Positions 49,560 through 61,221 are shown, counted from the first letter of the stretch. The stretch is 64,000 bases of DNA from Phymorhynchus buccinoides (GCA_017654935.2 CM065686.1:30851091-30915090), one strand, 5' to 3'. Made by a program: numbers and translations. Notes: generated from the sequence alone by a model not told the origin.

Positions 49560-49781
49560 GTAAGAGAAACATTTCAGACTTTTGTGAAAATAAAAACAAT
49601 GAAAAACTGTACAAAAAAACACATTTCAGACTTTTGTGAAAATACAAACATAACGAAAAACGGTAAAAGAAACATTTGAGACTTAAAAAACATCATAAAA
49701 AACGGGAAATGAAACATTTAAGACTTTTGTGAAAATAAAAAACATAAAAAACGGGAAATGAAACATTTCAGACTGTTATGA

Positions 49782-49855
<74 letters not shown>

Positions 49856-49860
49856 TGCTC
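49560..49860. repeat. 'aaacatttcagacttttgtg' minisatellite plus (GT)n
   Basis: Four units of ~55-60 bp (gaaaataaaaacat, aaaaacggtaaaagaaacat), then about 68 bp of GT. The same array is at 63710-63940 in copy B. Confidence 0.85.
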
Positions 49861-50060
49861 GCTCGCGCGTGTGTGTTTTAATACAAGTTGTCCTGTAGGA
49901 TTGTGACTTTCCATCTTTAGTGCTGAAAGAAGTGTCAGTCGTGTACGTGTGATTTTGATTGGTCTGCTTATCCATATTACACCGGGCATGCAAAACTTAG
50001 AACACACACATAGACGCGCACATAGCCACAGACAGACCGACAGACAGACAGACACACACG

Positions 50061-50162
<102 letters not shown>

Positions 50163-50329
50163 GCGGCTTCTTCCTACCTATTAAATGCACAAAGTCCAGA
50201 TGAACAACAAGAAAAGCAAGAATGAAAGTCACTAAAGCGTTAAGGCGCTAGATCACCAGCCGCGCCGAGCACAGTATTTTTGGTTGAAGTGCTTCGTCTC
50301 GGCTGCTGTAACGAACCTTTAAGATGTGA

Positions 50330-51010
50330 CAATGTGAATACGGGCCCAAATGCCCGGCAGCATTTTCGGATCCTGGGACCTTGACCTTTGACTTTTATTG
50401 ATTTCGAATAGATCCCTCCATTCAAACGTTATCATGCCAGCTGCTCTGCAGTATTTTCGGCTCCTTAACCTTGACCTTTGACCATTTTCGAACTTGGCCT
50501 TGATGTTCTTAGTATGATACCTATCCGCATGCAAAGTTTGAGCGTCATAGGTCCCTGCGTTCAAGCGTTATCGTGTCAGGTATTTGGCAACATTTTCGGC
50601 TCAAGTGACCTCGACCTTTGACATATAACCTTCATTTTCGAACTTGGTCTAGGTATTCTTAGAACCTACCTGCATGCAAAATTTGAACGTCCCATGTCCC
50701 TCCTTTCAAACGTCATCGTGTCAGGCTCTTGGCAGCATTTTCGGCTTCAGTGACCTTGACGTTTGACCTATGACATTCATTTACGAACTAGACTTAGATA
50801 TCCCTAGGACGTATCAGCATGCAAAATGTGAGCCTCCTGGGTCCCCGCTTTCAAACGTTATCGAGCCATGTCCTCTGTAGCATTTTCGGCTCCAGTGACC
50901 TTGACCTGTGACCTATGACCATTTTCTATCTTGGTTTAGATATCTTTAGTACCTACGGGCATGCAAAATTTGAGAGTCCTTGGTCTCTCCGTTCAAACGC
51001 TATCGTGGTA
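50330..51010. repeat. ~130-bp tandem repeat with GACCTTGACCTTTGACC
   Basis: About five diverged units: gcattttcggctc, tgaccttgacctttgacc, gaacttggtctagatattct, acctacctgcatgcaaaatt, gttcaaacgttatcgtg. A lone fragment is at 53908-53930. Confidence 0.8.
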
Positions 51011-51015
51011 ACATA

Positions 51016-51790
51016 GATAGATAGATAGAAAAAATGTTTTAAACTTTTTTGTCCCTATGTCTTTGAAACGAACATTAAAACCAAAACCAGTTATATTTAT
51101 AACGTGGTATTTTGATCTATGTTCTAAAAAAGCTTAGTTTCTCCTCCTTATTAGGGAGGCAATGGCAGAACCCAAGCCGATTTTTTTTTTTTGGAGGCTC
51201 CAAAAAACCAAACCAGCACTCAAGTAAATTATAAATAATACAAATCTTAAGTAAAAGTGTGAACATATGAATGTTCCAAAATTTAAAATAATATAGATAT
51301 ATAGACAACTTTTTTGTCCCTATGTCTTTGAAACGAACATTAAAACCAAAACCAGTTATATCTGTAACTTGGTATTTTGATCTATGTTCTAAAAAACAAA
51401 TACAGGAAGAGACATTCCATTTGTGGAACAATCTTCTTGTTGGTTTAAACAAGATTTATTCAAATAAAGCACATACAGCAGCACATAATTTAAATACGTA
51501 GAGCACAACAAGGCACTCCTCTTGTTGAGGGGAGAGTAGTTCCACCTTGGTAGGCTAAGACCCCATCCAGTGCCGAGCTGATGAGACTCCCTAGAGTCGA
51601 AACAGCTGTCCTCGGCTTGGTTCTGCCATTGCCTCCCTAATAAGGAGGAGAAACTGAGATAGCACTCTGTTTTTTAGAACATAGATCAAAATACCAAATT
51701 ATAGATAACTGGTTTTGGTTTTCATGTTCGTTTCAAAGACATAGGGACAAAAAAGTTTTAAACATTTTTTTTATAGATAGATAGATAGAT
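51016..51790. mobile_element. Inverted-repeat element bounded by (GATA)n
   Basis: The left arm (ttttttgtccctatgtcttt, gaacattaaaaccaaaacca, ctccttattagggaggcaat) at 51030-51180 reappears inverted at 51620-51765. A partial direct copy lies at 51308-51400. Both outer borders are (GATA/TATC)n runs next to an A/T run. No coding frame is recognised. Confidence 0.6.
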
Positions 51791-52180
51791 AGATATCAGA
51801 ACATTAAAAAAGAAAACACAACAAGTAGAAATAACTGTAAAAGGAACATTTATTAAAAGCAGATATTTCGAGCTATGTGCTCTTTGACCATGCTGGTCTC
51901 CAAATGCCAATACAAAGTCACATATTTACTAAGAATTACAACAATGATTAAAATTCAGACAAAAAATAAAAAATATTTAAAAGATTCACATTAGTGTCAA
52001 ACTGTGAATGTTGTACGCACAAATGAAATCAGTTCACAAGATTCTCACTTCACACGACGCACTATCCCCACCACTATTATTCACCACCCCAACCAGTATC
52101 CCCCCCCCCCCCCCCCCCCCAACCGGCAAAGCTCACAACTCTAAGCATGATAACTAATAGAGGATAGTGAAGTTGGTAGG

Positions 52181-52213
<33 letters not shown>

Positions 52214-52361
52214 GGGGGTGATGACAGCTAAAGTGAGAGAAAGAAGGTTAGTGAAAATAAGGGAAGATAAGTGTGTGTAACTGCACATTATGAAGATGAA
52301 TAAGAAGGAGAAGCAAAAGAAGAGGAGGAGGAGAAAAAGGAGGAGAAAGAAAGTGTGGGAC

Positions 52362-52745
<384 letters not shown>

Positions 52746-53059
52746 CAAAAATGTTTTAATGTCAGACCTCCGGCCTATAACATTGAGGGTGCGCATAACA
52801 CACATAATGTAATAAATGAAAACAGGACAAATGTGAATATTTTTTCACTTAGCACTAGCATGTTATCCAAATAAATTTCATAATGCATAAGTTCATGTAT
52901 TAACTGACATAAGTTCATCTCTTTTTTTAAGCGCATAAAATACAAACATGGCAACATCTCTAGTTTTGAATGTATTTTCATTGGCAAGGAGGCTTTTTAA
53001 TTCAATGGAATAGTTGTTTCTAAATTGATTATGTTTGAAAATATACTTGTCTCTTAGCT

Positions 53060-53251
<192 letters not shown>

Positions 53252-53561
53252 TAGGTGACAAAACAAATGCCAGCCACACACTAACCATAGGAGATGATGA
53301 AGGAAAACGTTTCATTTTAGATAATAAACTGTATACGTTATGTGAAAAAGAAAATGCCAAAGAACATAGTAACAATAAACCAAAACCTACATTAATTAGC
53401 ATTGGGCACCAGTGTATAAAGGATCAACACAACATTATGGGGTGTAAACTGAAATTAGCAAGACATACAACGCGCACGCACGCACGCGCGCACACAAACA
53501 CTTTTCCCACAGTATAGACACACCATACACCGCGGACATCGATAAGTATATTATGTTAGTA

Positions 53562-53777
53562 GGGGAAGACGGGGTAAAAAGCGCATGGGCGGGTAAGAAG
53601 CCCACCCCAATTATCTCATGAAATGAAGCAAATTTCAGTCTCATTTTGCCCATGAGACGAGCGTTAATGTCTAGCATTCGTCTCATGGACAAATTTGACT
53701 GAATTTTTTTCTTTATTTCATGAGATAATTGGGGTGGGCTTCTTACCCGCCCATGCGCTTTTTACCCCGTCTTCCCC
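53562..53777. mobile_element. Hairpin MITE (216 bp) with ~68-bp near-perfect TIRs
   Basis: Starts GGGGAAGACGGGGTAAAAAG and ends with its exact inverse; the arms match through catgggcgggtaagaagc and cccaccccaattatctcatg. TA lies on both sides (53560-53561, 53778-53779). The high arm identity implies recent activity or a foldable origin. Confidence 0.85.
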
Positions 53778-53779
53778 TA

Positions 53780-54880
53780 TAGGTTGTGTAGAGTCGGCAG
53801 TGCATACACCGTGACTTAGAGAGGGGGCAAGAGGGGGGGGGGGGGGGGGGGGACAAAAGGTGGGTTTTAGTGGTAGGATCTACAAATCTAGATGGATAGA
53901 TAGATACCTACCTGCATGCAAAATTTGAGCCATTCTCTTTCTTGACTTGGTCAATGGCTGACGCAGGCTTTTATTAACTGACAATAAAGCGGAAAATGTC
54001 TTCATTTTCAGGAAAAAAAAAGGCTTGTTGTTTTGTGTTCTTCATCGTATGGGATAGATTGAAAGCCCCAGACAGCAGTGAAAACATTACCAGCTTCGCT
54101 CTCTTCCACGCGGCTGGTAATTACAGTCAACAATCAAATCCAACCAAGTTTAGTCACACGTGAAATGGACAATAAATCGTTTCTCAGTCACTAAACAATG
54201 GTACACACAGCCACATTATCGCATGACACTATCAACACGAGCTCACTAGCCAAGGGGACTTCTGTCATTGTACACAATGGCCGTAAGTCTAGTCAGTTTT
54301 GGAAACGGCAGCCCTTCCGCGTTACTTGCTGGATCTAGCTATTCCCCGTGGGGATGCCGGGGGTCTTTTGTAAAAATAGTTCCCTCACCTTCTGGAAGTT
54401 CTGTGCTTGTAACTTCCTCTAATCTGCCACTCTCTTTGACTCTGCCTTTTCCCTTTGATTTCTATCATCTACTATCTTTTTGACTTATTGGCTCATTTTC
54501 CTGCTTAAAAAAAAAAATCTTCCTAATAATTTTTCTCCTTTGAGCTCCTCCGAAATCTGCGCAGTGGTGAGACCAGTGAAAACTGAAAAACCAGACACAT
54601 ACGTACCTTACCCATTATGGCCATATGGCCTGGGAACGCATAAGAAGAAGAAGAAGAAGAAGGAGGATCCAGTTAAAAAAAGACAACAGTAAAACAAAAA
54701 GAATAAAAACATTTACTAGTGAGCAAAAATACATAAAAAGGTCGCTATAGGCAATTATGCACTTGCAGATTGGACAACGGGTGCCCATTCCAGTCATAAT
54801 CCATTCATACAGTGAAACATCAAGAATAGGGTGATCTGGACGACCACCATGCTTAACTAGGCTAAACAACAACAACAAAG
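53780..54880. other. Intergenic DNA between duplication copies
   Basis: G run (~53836-53852); part of the dispersed repeat at 54270-54500; (AAG)n at 54641-54661. No gene. Confidence 0.5.
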
Positions 54881-55032
54881 GCTCAAATGGCCCACAGCCT
54901 GCTGGCCGTAGAGTCATTGCATTAGTCGTTCATCCTGTATGGGGGTCGATACTGGGTGACGGAATCAGTCCTCTCCTTCCACCGCCTAACCTCTGCCAAT
55001 CAGTCAGGTACCCATCTACACCCGGGTGACGT

Positions 55033-55257
55033 GAATGAGAGACTTAGTGCGATTATTCTCACACCAGAGGGCATGACGCTCGTGTGGGGGGCTAATCCTC
55101 TCTATATTATTAGTTGGGGATAAAGAAAGAGAGAGACAGTGAGTGGTCCTACCATCACTCTCTCTCTCACTACGCCCAAGTAAGAAAATCGCGTGATAAG
55201 CCCCTACTGCATTGACTGCCCTCTGGCGTGAAAACATATCGCCATAGGTTGACCATT
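55033..55257. mobile_element. CCAGAGGGCA-TIR element, copy 3, with empty site in duplicate
   Basis: Same family as 21987-22209 and about 95% alike by eye. The paralogous position in copy A (about 36632) runs ggtgtgttgagtcaaa with no insert. The exact target duplication is unclear (TGA is possible). Confidence 0.75.
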
Positions 55258-55772
55258 GAGTCAAATCGTTGTGAAACACAAAAAAGGGACACAACACCGA
55301 ACCCCTAACCCACAATCCTTCAGATTAAAGACACAACATGCTTAAAATAGTGAGGCAACGATTGAAGCAGGGCCTGTGTATCTAGTAAATACACTGGCTG
55401 CGATTGATGGTAGTGAAATGAAAGGTGAAACCATTACCACCCACCCCATCCCCCTACACACAAATAGGCCTACACACACTATATTTACCAACCCTGCCTA
55501 GCAAGAATTAAAGGCACAGAAGAACTAACCCAGTAGCTTCCTCCACAGACAGCACATTTATTCACTTGGCCACGACGCCGCCTCTCATACTTAGCCTAAC
55601 CATACAACAGTCACACCATAGTGGGATAGCTCGGAGGTTTACGCTAGAGTAACGTCTCATAAGCAGCAGTGATTTGAGTACTATTTGGGAACGACAATGC
55701 TTTGCGTGACTTTGGTATTGGTAAGCGCTTAGAGCTGGGTCTGAGACAGAAGATGGGCGCCATAAAAATACA

Positions 55773-57308
55773 TTAAATCCCAAACATCGAACCAATCCAA
55801 AACCGAGGAGTACCCCCCTTGATGAAATAAAAACTGCAGCCACGTTCCTGACAGAACTTGCGCAAATTCTGTACACACTCACTGTCCCCGTCTTCACGTC
55901 TTTCACTAATGGCCTGCATTCTGACCAGTGGGGTTTCTGGTTTGATGACATTGGTCAAAGACGGTAAACGCTCAACCACTCTGACGCAGCACTCCACCCT
56001 CAAGGATGGGCATGCTGCCGTCAGCTCACTCCAAGCTTTTGATGACACATGTGGTAAAGCTGATCCAATGGCCATTGGGTAGTTTTTGTGCAAAACCACC
56101 AGTCTCTCCAAAGGGCTTCGGCTGCTAGACGCTAATTCCTGCAAAAGGGCGTCACTGAGGTTGCACATACTCAGCGTCAGCAGGCGAAGAGCGGGAAAAA
56201 AGGAAATGAATGCGGCTGTTGGCGCTTCAGATAGCTGCGGACATGCCGCCCTGAATGCGTATTCACCCCACCCTGTTTCGGGTAGAACCAATGTTTTTGT
56301 TAAAGAACAATACTTCTCCATCTTCTTCAAGCTGTAGAGTTTGAGAACTGCACTTGGGAGCTTAATGGCGACGTTGAAACTAATTTCGATATTCTCTAGT
56401 TTAATAATCAGATTACCAACAGTAGGACAATCTTCTGAATAACGTGACTCACAAGGGCAAGCCAGAAAGATGGGGAATTCACATTCCTGTGTGACAGTCA
56501 ATTTGAGTCGCTTGAGAATGCCTTTTTCCGCAAAGGCGATCAGTTGCGCCATAGTTTCTCGAGTGAGCTTCATTGTAGTGTGAATAACAACTTCCATGTC
56601 TTGGATAAATGAATCAAACCTCTTGATCATAGCGAGGTCCTCATTACATATAACGCTTGTCTCAGAGTGAGGAGTTTGTACGGGGTGCATGTAAAGGGTG
56701 AGGCGAGTCCAGACATCCTTGCTATGCATGACATCATTCATCCTCCTGCATGTGCGGGCCAGGCAAGCACGGTCAGACAACGGGAGTACCCTGAACAAGT
56801 TCTCCAACACCAGATCTGGAAGCTTGTCAAGCTTGAAGGAGCCCCGTTTACGGGCGCGCCGGGCAACAACAACTGATGGCTTGTTGGCGCTGGCCATAGC
56901 TTGTGGTAGTGGTGGCGATTCCATGCTGTGGGTCCTTTTTGAAACAGCAGTAGTGTTGCTACTCGAGCCATCTTTTGGTACTGATGGTAATAATGTTTCG
57001 ATACAGTGATCATCAGCGTTGGTAGAGCTAGCTTGTTGCAGTGATGGTGCTGCTCGAGATGTCACTGCTCCCAGACAGCGATCGTCATTGTGAACATCAA
57101 TACTTGCACTGTTGGCGGCACTAGCTGCTGCTGGTGGTGATGGGGATGACGCTTGTACACTGTGATCACCCTTTGAATCACCAGTGGTGTTGAGGACGGT
57201 GCTAGATTTTGGTACCGATGGTAATGCTGCTTCCATACTGTGAAGATCAAAAGCTGTAGAGTCGGCAGTGCCAGCCTCTTGTGGTGGTGATATGAGCGGT
57301 GGATCCAT
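55773..57308 (-). CDS. F-box protein, paralogue B (511 aa, complete)
   Basis: Paralogue of the gene at 37911-39371 with the same architecture. A low-complexity Ser/Ala/Pro N-terminus runs to about residue 135. A basic NLS-like cluster (ARRARKRG, about 149-156) is absent from A. The F-box is at about 162-205, followed by a divergent leucine-rich region (LRLLTLSMCNLSDALLQELA). The likely role is substrate recognition in an SCF ubiquitin ligase, inferred from the F-box. The C-terminus (GGTPRFWIGSMFGI) differs from A because of indels near the stop. The start is supported by an in-frame TAG in the upstream exon and an acceptor whose AG is at 57386-57387. A minus-strand AATAAA (plus TTTATT at 55557-55562) lies about 210 nt past the stop and could be the poly(A) signal. 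The intact long frame and conserved F-box argue that the gene is functional. Confidence 0.88.
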   Translation of the reverse strand: MDPPLISPPQEAGTADSTAFDLHSMEAALPSVPKSSTVLNTTGDSKGDHSVQASSPSPPAAASAANSASIDVHNDDRCLGAVTSRAAPSLQQASSTNADDHCIETLLPSVPKDGSSSNTTAVSKRTHSMESPPLPQAMASANKPSVVVARRARKRGSFKLDKLPDLVLENLFRVLPLSDRACLARTCRRMNDVMHSKDVWTRLTLYMHPVQTPHSETSVICNEDLAMIKRFDSFIQDMEVVIHTTMKLTRETMAQLIAFAEKGILKRLKLTVTQECEFPIFLACPCESRYSEDCPTVGNLIIKLENIEISFNVAIKLPSAVLKLYSLKKMEKYCSLTKTLVLPETGWGEYAFRAACPQLSEAPTAAFISFFPALRLLTLSMCNLSDALLQELASSSRSPLERLVVLHKNYPMAIGSALPHVSSKAWSELTAACPSLRVECCVRVVERLPSLTNVIKPETPLVRMQAISERREDGDSECVQNLRKFCQERGCSFYFIKGGTPRFWIGSMFGI

Positions 57309-57385
57309 TATTGTCCTAGTTTCTTCTCTGTGCCTTTTTCTGTCGAGAATTACGTGGATGCTATGTTCTTCTTCAGCATGGCGAT

Positions 57386-57708
57386 CTGAAAATCAGTAAA
57401 ACCAGTAATAGTTATTACTAACAATATTGACAAGAGCATGTATTTGAAGATGTGTAAAGACAGTCAGAAAGAATATATTCAGGTTGCAAGGTTTTTCTTT
57501 TCTTCAGATGAAACTCCAAGAAACAAAAACAAACAAGCAATAATAACCAGAAAAAAATAGCAAAGCCATATAAACTGTTTCTTCCATTTCAATGAAAAGA
57601 ACATAACACAAACAAGAATCAAATGTATGGAGAAAATTATCATTGGATGGACGGGCTATCGCCTGCAATGCACCCACTTAACTTGTTATTTTAAGAAGTT
57701 AAACTTAC
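57386..57708 (-). other. Intron of F-box gene B (323 bp)
   Basis: Donor CCAAAG/GTAAGT and acceptor TTTTCAG/ATCGCC on the minus strand. This is the short form of the intron and is probably close to the ancestral length. Confidence 0.6.
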
Positions 57709-57950
57709 CTTTGGTCTGATCAAACTAGAGATTGCCACAAAGATGTGCTGCTGTTCATCTGTACTTCACTCAAATTCAAACTCGACTTGTTGAACACGTC
57801 GTGTCTTGCTACTACACTATGCTAAGCCAATCTACTGTAGACACAAAGGAAGCTTGGCACACAATGGGTTGAACAGGGCTGTTCGCCTTACAAGTGTTAC
57901 TTCGTTCACAGGACAGGGATTACGCAAATTGAAAGTTGGTGCTCAAACTA
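57709..57950 (-). other. Putative 5' UTR first exon of F-box gene B
   Basis: The minus strand ends in ...CAGACCAAAG followed by GTAAGTTTAA, a good donor. The intron 57386-57708 (323 bp) ends in TTTTCAG. In-frame TAG and TGA codons make the exon non-coding. It is conserved with 47315-47600. The upstream limit (transcription start) is a guess from the extent of homology. Confidence 0.55.
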
Positions 57951-58790
57951 GACCAAATCGTTTGCACGCAATTTTCGCAATACAAGCCTTTTTTTCTTCT
58001 TTTCTTTCTTTTTAAATTGTATGTTTTATTTAAAGGAGTTTTCCTCACAACAAAGGAAACAGATCCATTTATTTTTTATTTTTACTGCACTACAAAAAAG
58101 AAAACGTTTCAACCAGAATGAGTGACCTTCACCCACCCCATCCAAAATGGCTACTCTCTCCGGCATCTACGCCAAGGAGGAATCGCCGTTTTGACGGTTT
58201 AATTTCTAGGAAACCAGAGCAAAGTGAGTGTTCCGATCCTTGAAAAGGTTGTCTTTCTGGTGATCTTGACGTGTTTCTTGCAAAAACTAATCCGTCAGGG
58301 TCCACCTTTAAAGTTAGCAAAGATAGAGGAAAATGGCCGTCTGAAACGGTCGCACAATCGCGTGGTATTTATTGGTGGATCCTGACAACATTCGTTGTGG
58401 TGGTACCATAGCCGATGAGGTTTAGCCGAGGCGTGGTTACTGCTACACATATCTGCATTATTAAAAAATCGGGATTTTACTGGTTTAGCACTGCCTCCGG
58501 GCATTGCCTCCAGTATTGTTCCCACCATCTTTGTATTTACAAATGCCCCACATGGCCGAAAGGCCGAAGAGGGCGCAAAACCCTATTTTCACGGAAATGC
58601 GGGAAGCCATTTTGGATGGGATGGGTGGAGGCCACTCGATCATTGTGGTTGAAGCTTTTTCTTCTTTGTAGTGCAGTAAAAAAAAAAGGATCTATTTCCT
58701 TCGTTGTGAGCAAAACTCCTTCAGGTCAACTGCAAAAAATTAAAAAAATTAAATAAAAAGGCTTCTGTTGTGGATATTTCGTGCAAACGA
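57946..58790. repeat. Inverted duplication with SINE in the loop
   Basis: 57946-58160 (ctagaccaaatcgtttgcac ... caccccatccaaaatggct) is mirrored at 58600-58790 (agccattttggatgggatgg ... cgtgcaaacgaattggtcta). A further direct repeat, aggaaaccagagcaaagtga, links 58160-58320 and 58870-59020. Confidence 0.75.
58401..58592 (+). mobile_element. SINE-like element in copy B, cluster member 1
   Basis: Sense copy starting ggtaccatagccgatgaggt with TAGCCGAGGCG box A match. It lies between the two arms of an inverted duplication (57946-58160 and 58600-58790). Confidence 0.6.
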
Positions 58791-59062
58791 ATTGGTCTAA
58801 ACCCAGGCGGCATTAGAAAAGAGAAGGCACGTGCTTTCCCTTTCACTGAAATAATTTGACTTCCAGCACCTCCGCCAAGGAATAATTTTTAGCCGATTTA
58901 ACCGTTTGATTTATAGGAAACCAGAGCAAAGTGAGTGTTCCGATATCTGTAAAGAGTATTTTGCTGGTGATCTCGACGTGTTTCTCGCAAAACCTCATCT
59001 GTCAGGGTGCCCCTTTAACGGTAATCAACACTGACTTCGTCCCAAATCCCTCTGCTTGTTAA

Positions 59063-59326
59063 AGCCGGCGACACACTATGTGGCTGCCTCATGTGACTCA
59101 ATCAGGTCGTGACGTTTCACCCCATTTGCATACCATCTTGCTCGATCAGTCTGACTCAGTCGGGCCCAGTCAGGTGACAGGGCCGAATATGGCGGGTTCT
59201 AAAATTCACTGATCGAGTCTGATCGAATCAGATGGCTTGTGACCTCTTCTGTGCGGGAAACAAAATTTGATCTACGTCACGACCTGATCGAGTCACATGA
59301 GGCAGTCGCATTGTCTGTCGCCGGCT
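59063..59326. mobile_element. 264-bp TIR element with TTAA borders in copy B
   Basis: Ends AGCCGGCGACA / TGTCGCCGGCT with imperfect TIRs of about 50 bp (ctgcctcatgtgactc, atcaggtcgtgacgt). Flanked by TTAA at 59059-59062 and 59327-59330. Copy A has gttaggaaactag at this spot, uninterrupted. Confidence 0.8.
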
Positions 59327-59634
59327 TTAAGGAAACTAGACAATGTTCAAATGCAGATCGATTCGAACAGAAACTTGGGCAAAGGTGCAGACCAACACCC
59401 CCTTCTATTATCTCGGTTCTTTCCGGGTTTTTTTTTAGTCTTGCCTTTATTTCTGCAGACTGAGCATATAAGCCTCATTCGTGTTCTATATTTAAAATCA
59501 ATTTTTATCCTTTTAAGCAATTACAAATATGCATTTACTAATAGTAGAATATAAAGGCACGACTGAAACCCCCCCACAACGAACCAAGACGATGAGTGTG
59601 TGTGTTCGTAATATAAATGAAATGAATGAAAAAT

Positions 59635-59827
59635 GGTGTTTTGCGTCCTCTCGGTCTGGAACAGACACATATGGGACATTTGTAAATACAAATATGGTGG
59701 GAATTGCACTGGAGGCAATGCCCGGAGGCAGTGCAACTCCAGTAATGTCCCGATTTTTTAACAATGCAGATATGTGTAGCGGTAACCACGCCTCGGCTAA
59801 ACCTCATCGGCTATGGAACCGCCACAA
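59635..59827 (-). mobile_element. SINE-like element, cluster member 2
   Basis: Minus-strand copy (gcgtcctctcggtc ... cctcatcggctatggaaccg). Its 3' side on the minus strand carries CATTCATTTCATT, a simple tail. Confidence 0.6.
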
Positions 59828-59859
59828 TTAATGTAATAAATAAAGAATGAAGCAGAAAA

Positions 59860-60042
59860 AATGTGTTTTACGTCCTCTCGGTCAACGCATATGGGACATT
59901 TGTAAATACAAAGATGGTGGGAACATGATACTGGCTGCAATGCCCGGAGGCAGTGCAACACCAGTAAAGTCCCGAGTTTTTATCAATATAGATATGTGTA
60001 GCAGTAACCACGCCTCGGATAAACCTCATCGGATGGCCACAA
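59860..60042 (-). mobile_element. SINE-like element, cluster member 3
   Basis: Minus-strand copy next to AATAAATAAAGAATGA at 59836-59851, which recurs near 60064 and 60247. These are either tails or successive target duplications. Confidence 0.6.
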
Positions 60043-60088
60043 TAAGTATAAGTGATTTTGATTTAATAAATAAAGAAGGAAGGAAAAA

Positions 60089-60240
60089 TGGTGTTTTACG
60101 TCCTCTCGGTCACAGACACATATGGGACATTTGTAAATACAAAGATGGTGGGAACATTACTGGGGACAATGCCCAGAGGCAGTGCCATACCAGTAAAGTC
60201 TCGATTTTTAAAAATACAGATATTACCATAAAAAACCCTA
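60089..60240 (-). mobile_element. SINE-like element, cluster member 4 (head-truncated)
   Basis: Minus-strand copy ending soon after 'agtaaagtctcgatttttaa', so the box A head is missing. The AATAAATAAAGAA string lies on both sides. Confidence 0.55.
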
Positions 60241-60628
60241 TTCGATTAATAAATAAAGAATGAATATGATGCCGGTTATAATTGGTTACAACTGAGACAG
60301 AAATATGGTGTAGGTACCATCAGCTTTGGAACTTCTTAAGCGTCTTAGATAAAACTCTTATGAACGGAATGGTGATATTTTAGTGACTTCAAATGTATTG
60401 TCACTTTTTCTTCTTCTTGGGAATGGATTGAAATCAAATTAATCTTTCAGCCAGCTATGAAGGAAACGCAACCGTGAAACGCTGTTATTCTTGCAGCAGT
60501 AATCTCCCTTCCATCGCTCGTCAGCAAGCAGTACGCTCGCCTTGATCAGGGACACACACAGCCAACCCTCTTTGCCTTGATGAGGCGGGCCCTAGCGGGG
60601 TTGTCCACATAATTTTATTACTACATGT

Positions 60629-60815
60629 GGCGGTACCATAGCCGATGAGGTTTAACCGAGGCATGGTTACTGCTACACATATCTGTATTGTTAAAAAAAT
60701 GGGACTTTACTGGTGTTGCACTGCCTCTGGGCATTGTTCCCACCATCTTTGTATTTGAAAAATGCCCCACATGGTCAAAAGACCGCAGAGGGCGTAAAAT
60801 CCTATTTTCACGGGG
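60629..60815 (+). mobile_element. SINE-like element, cluster member 5
   Basis: Sense copy, ggcggtaccatagccgatga to the cgtaaaatcctattttcacg end. A small deletion removed the 'gcctccagta' part. Confidence 0.6.
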
Positions 60816-60840
60816 GTGTCCACTTGCAATAATACAATGT

Positions 60841-61045
60841 GGCGGTACCATAGCCGATGAGGTTTAGCCGACGCGTGGTTACCGCTACACAGGTGACCTA
60901 TCTATATTGTTAAAAACTCGGGACTTTACTGTTGTTGCACTGCCTCCGGGCATTGTAGCCAGTATTGTTCCCACCATCTTTGTATTTACAAATGTCCCAT
61001 AGCCTATGTGTCTATGACCGAGAGGACGTAAAACATCATTTTCAT
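60841..61045 (+). mobile_element. SINE-like element, cluster member 6
   Basis: Sense copy only ~25 bp after member 5, with head tagccgacgcgtgg and end gtaaaacatcattttcatcg. Both are followed by 'ggggtgtccrc', suggesting one of the two arose with its flank. Confidence 0.6.
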
Positions 61046-61221
61046 CGGGGGTGTCCGCGCACTGGCTCGCATTGTGCTACTGAAAAACAAAAAACAAAAC
61101 CACAACAAAACAAATTTAGATTGTAGTCTTTTTAGCCTGTATGATTTTTTTCTTTACCTTACGATTCGATTGTATTTTGTTGCATATCAGACACTTCTTT
61201 CCATTGATTAAAAATGTTTAA

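Larger units (their letters stand above)
36490..49950. repeat. Segmental duplication, copy A
   Basis: Blocks collinear with copy B include: 36490-36729 with 54890-55320; 37260-39550 with 55490-57495; 47300-47600 with 57700-57950; 47640-48020 with 58316-58370 plus 59020-59600; 49296-49400 with 60245-60350; 49440-49960 with 62338-62392 plus 63650-64000. Both copies have the same orientation. Length differences are explained by insertions private to one copy. Confidence 0.8.
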
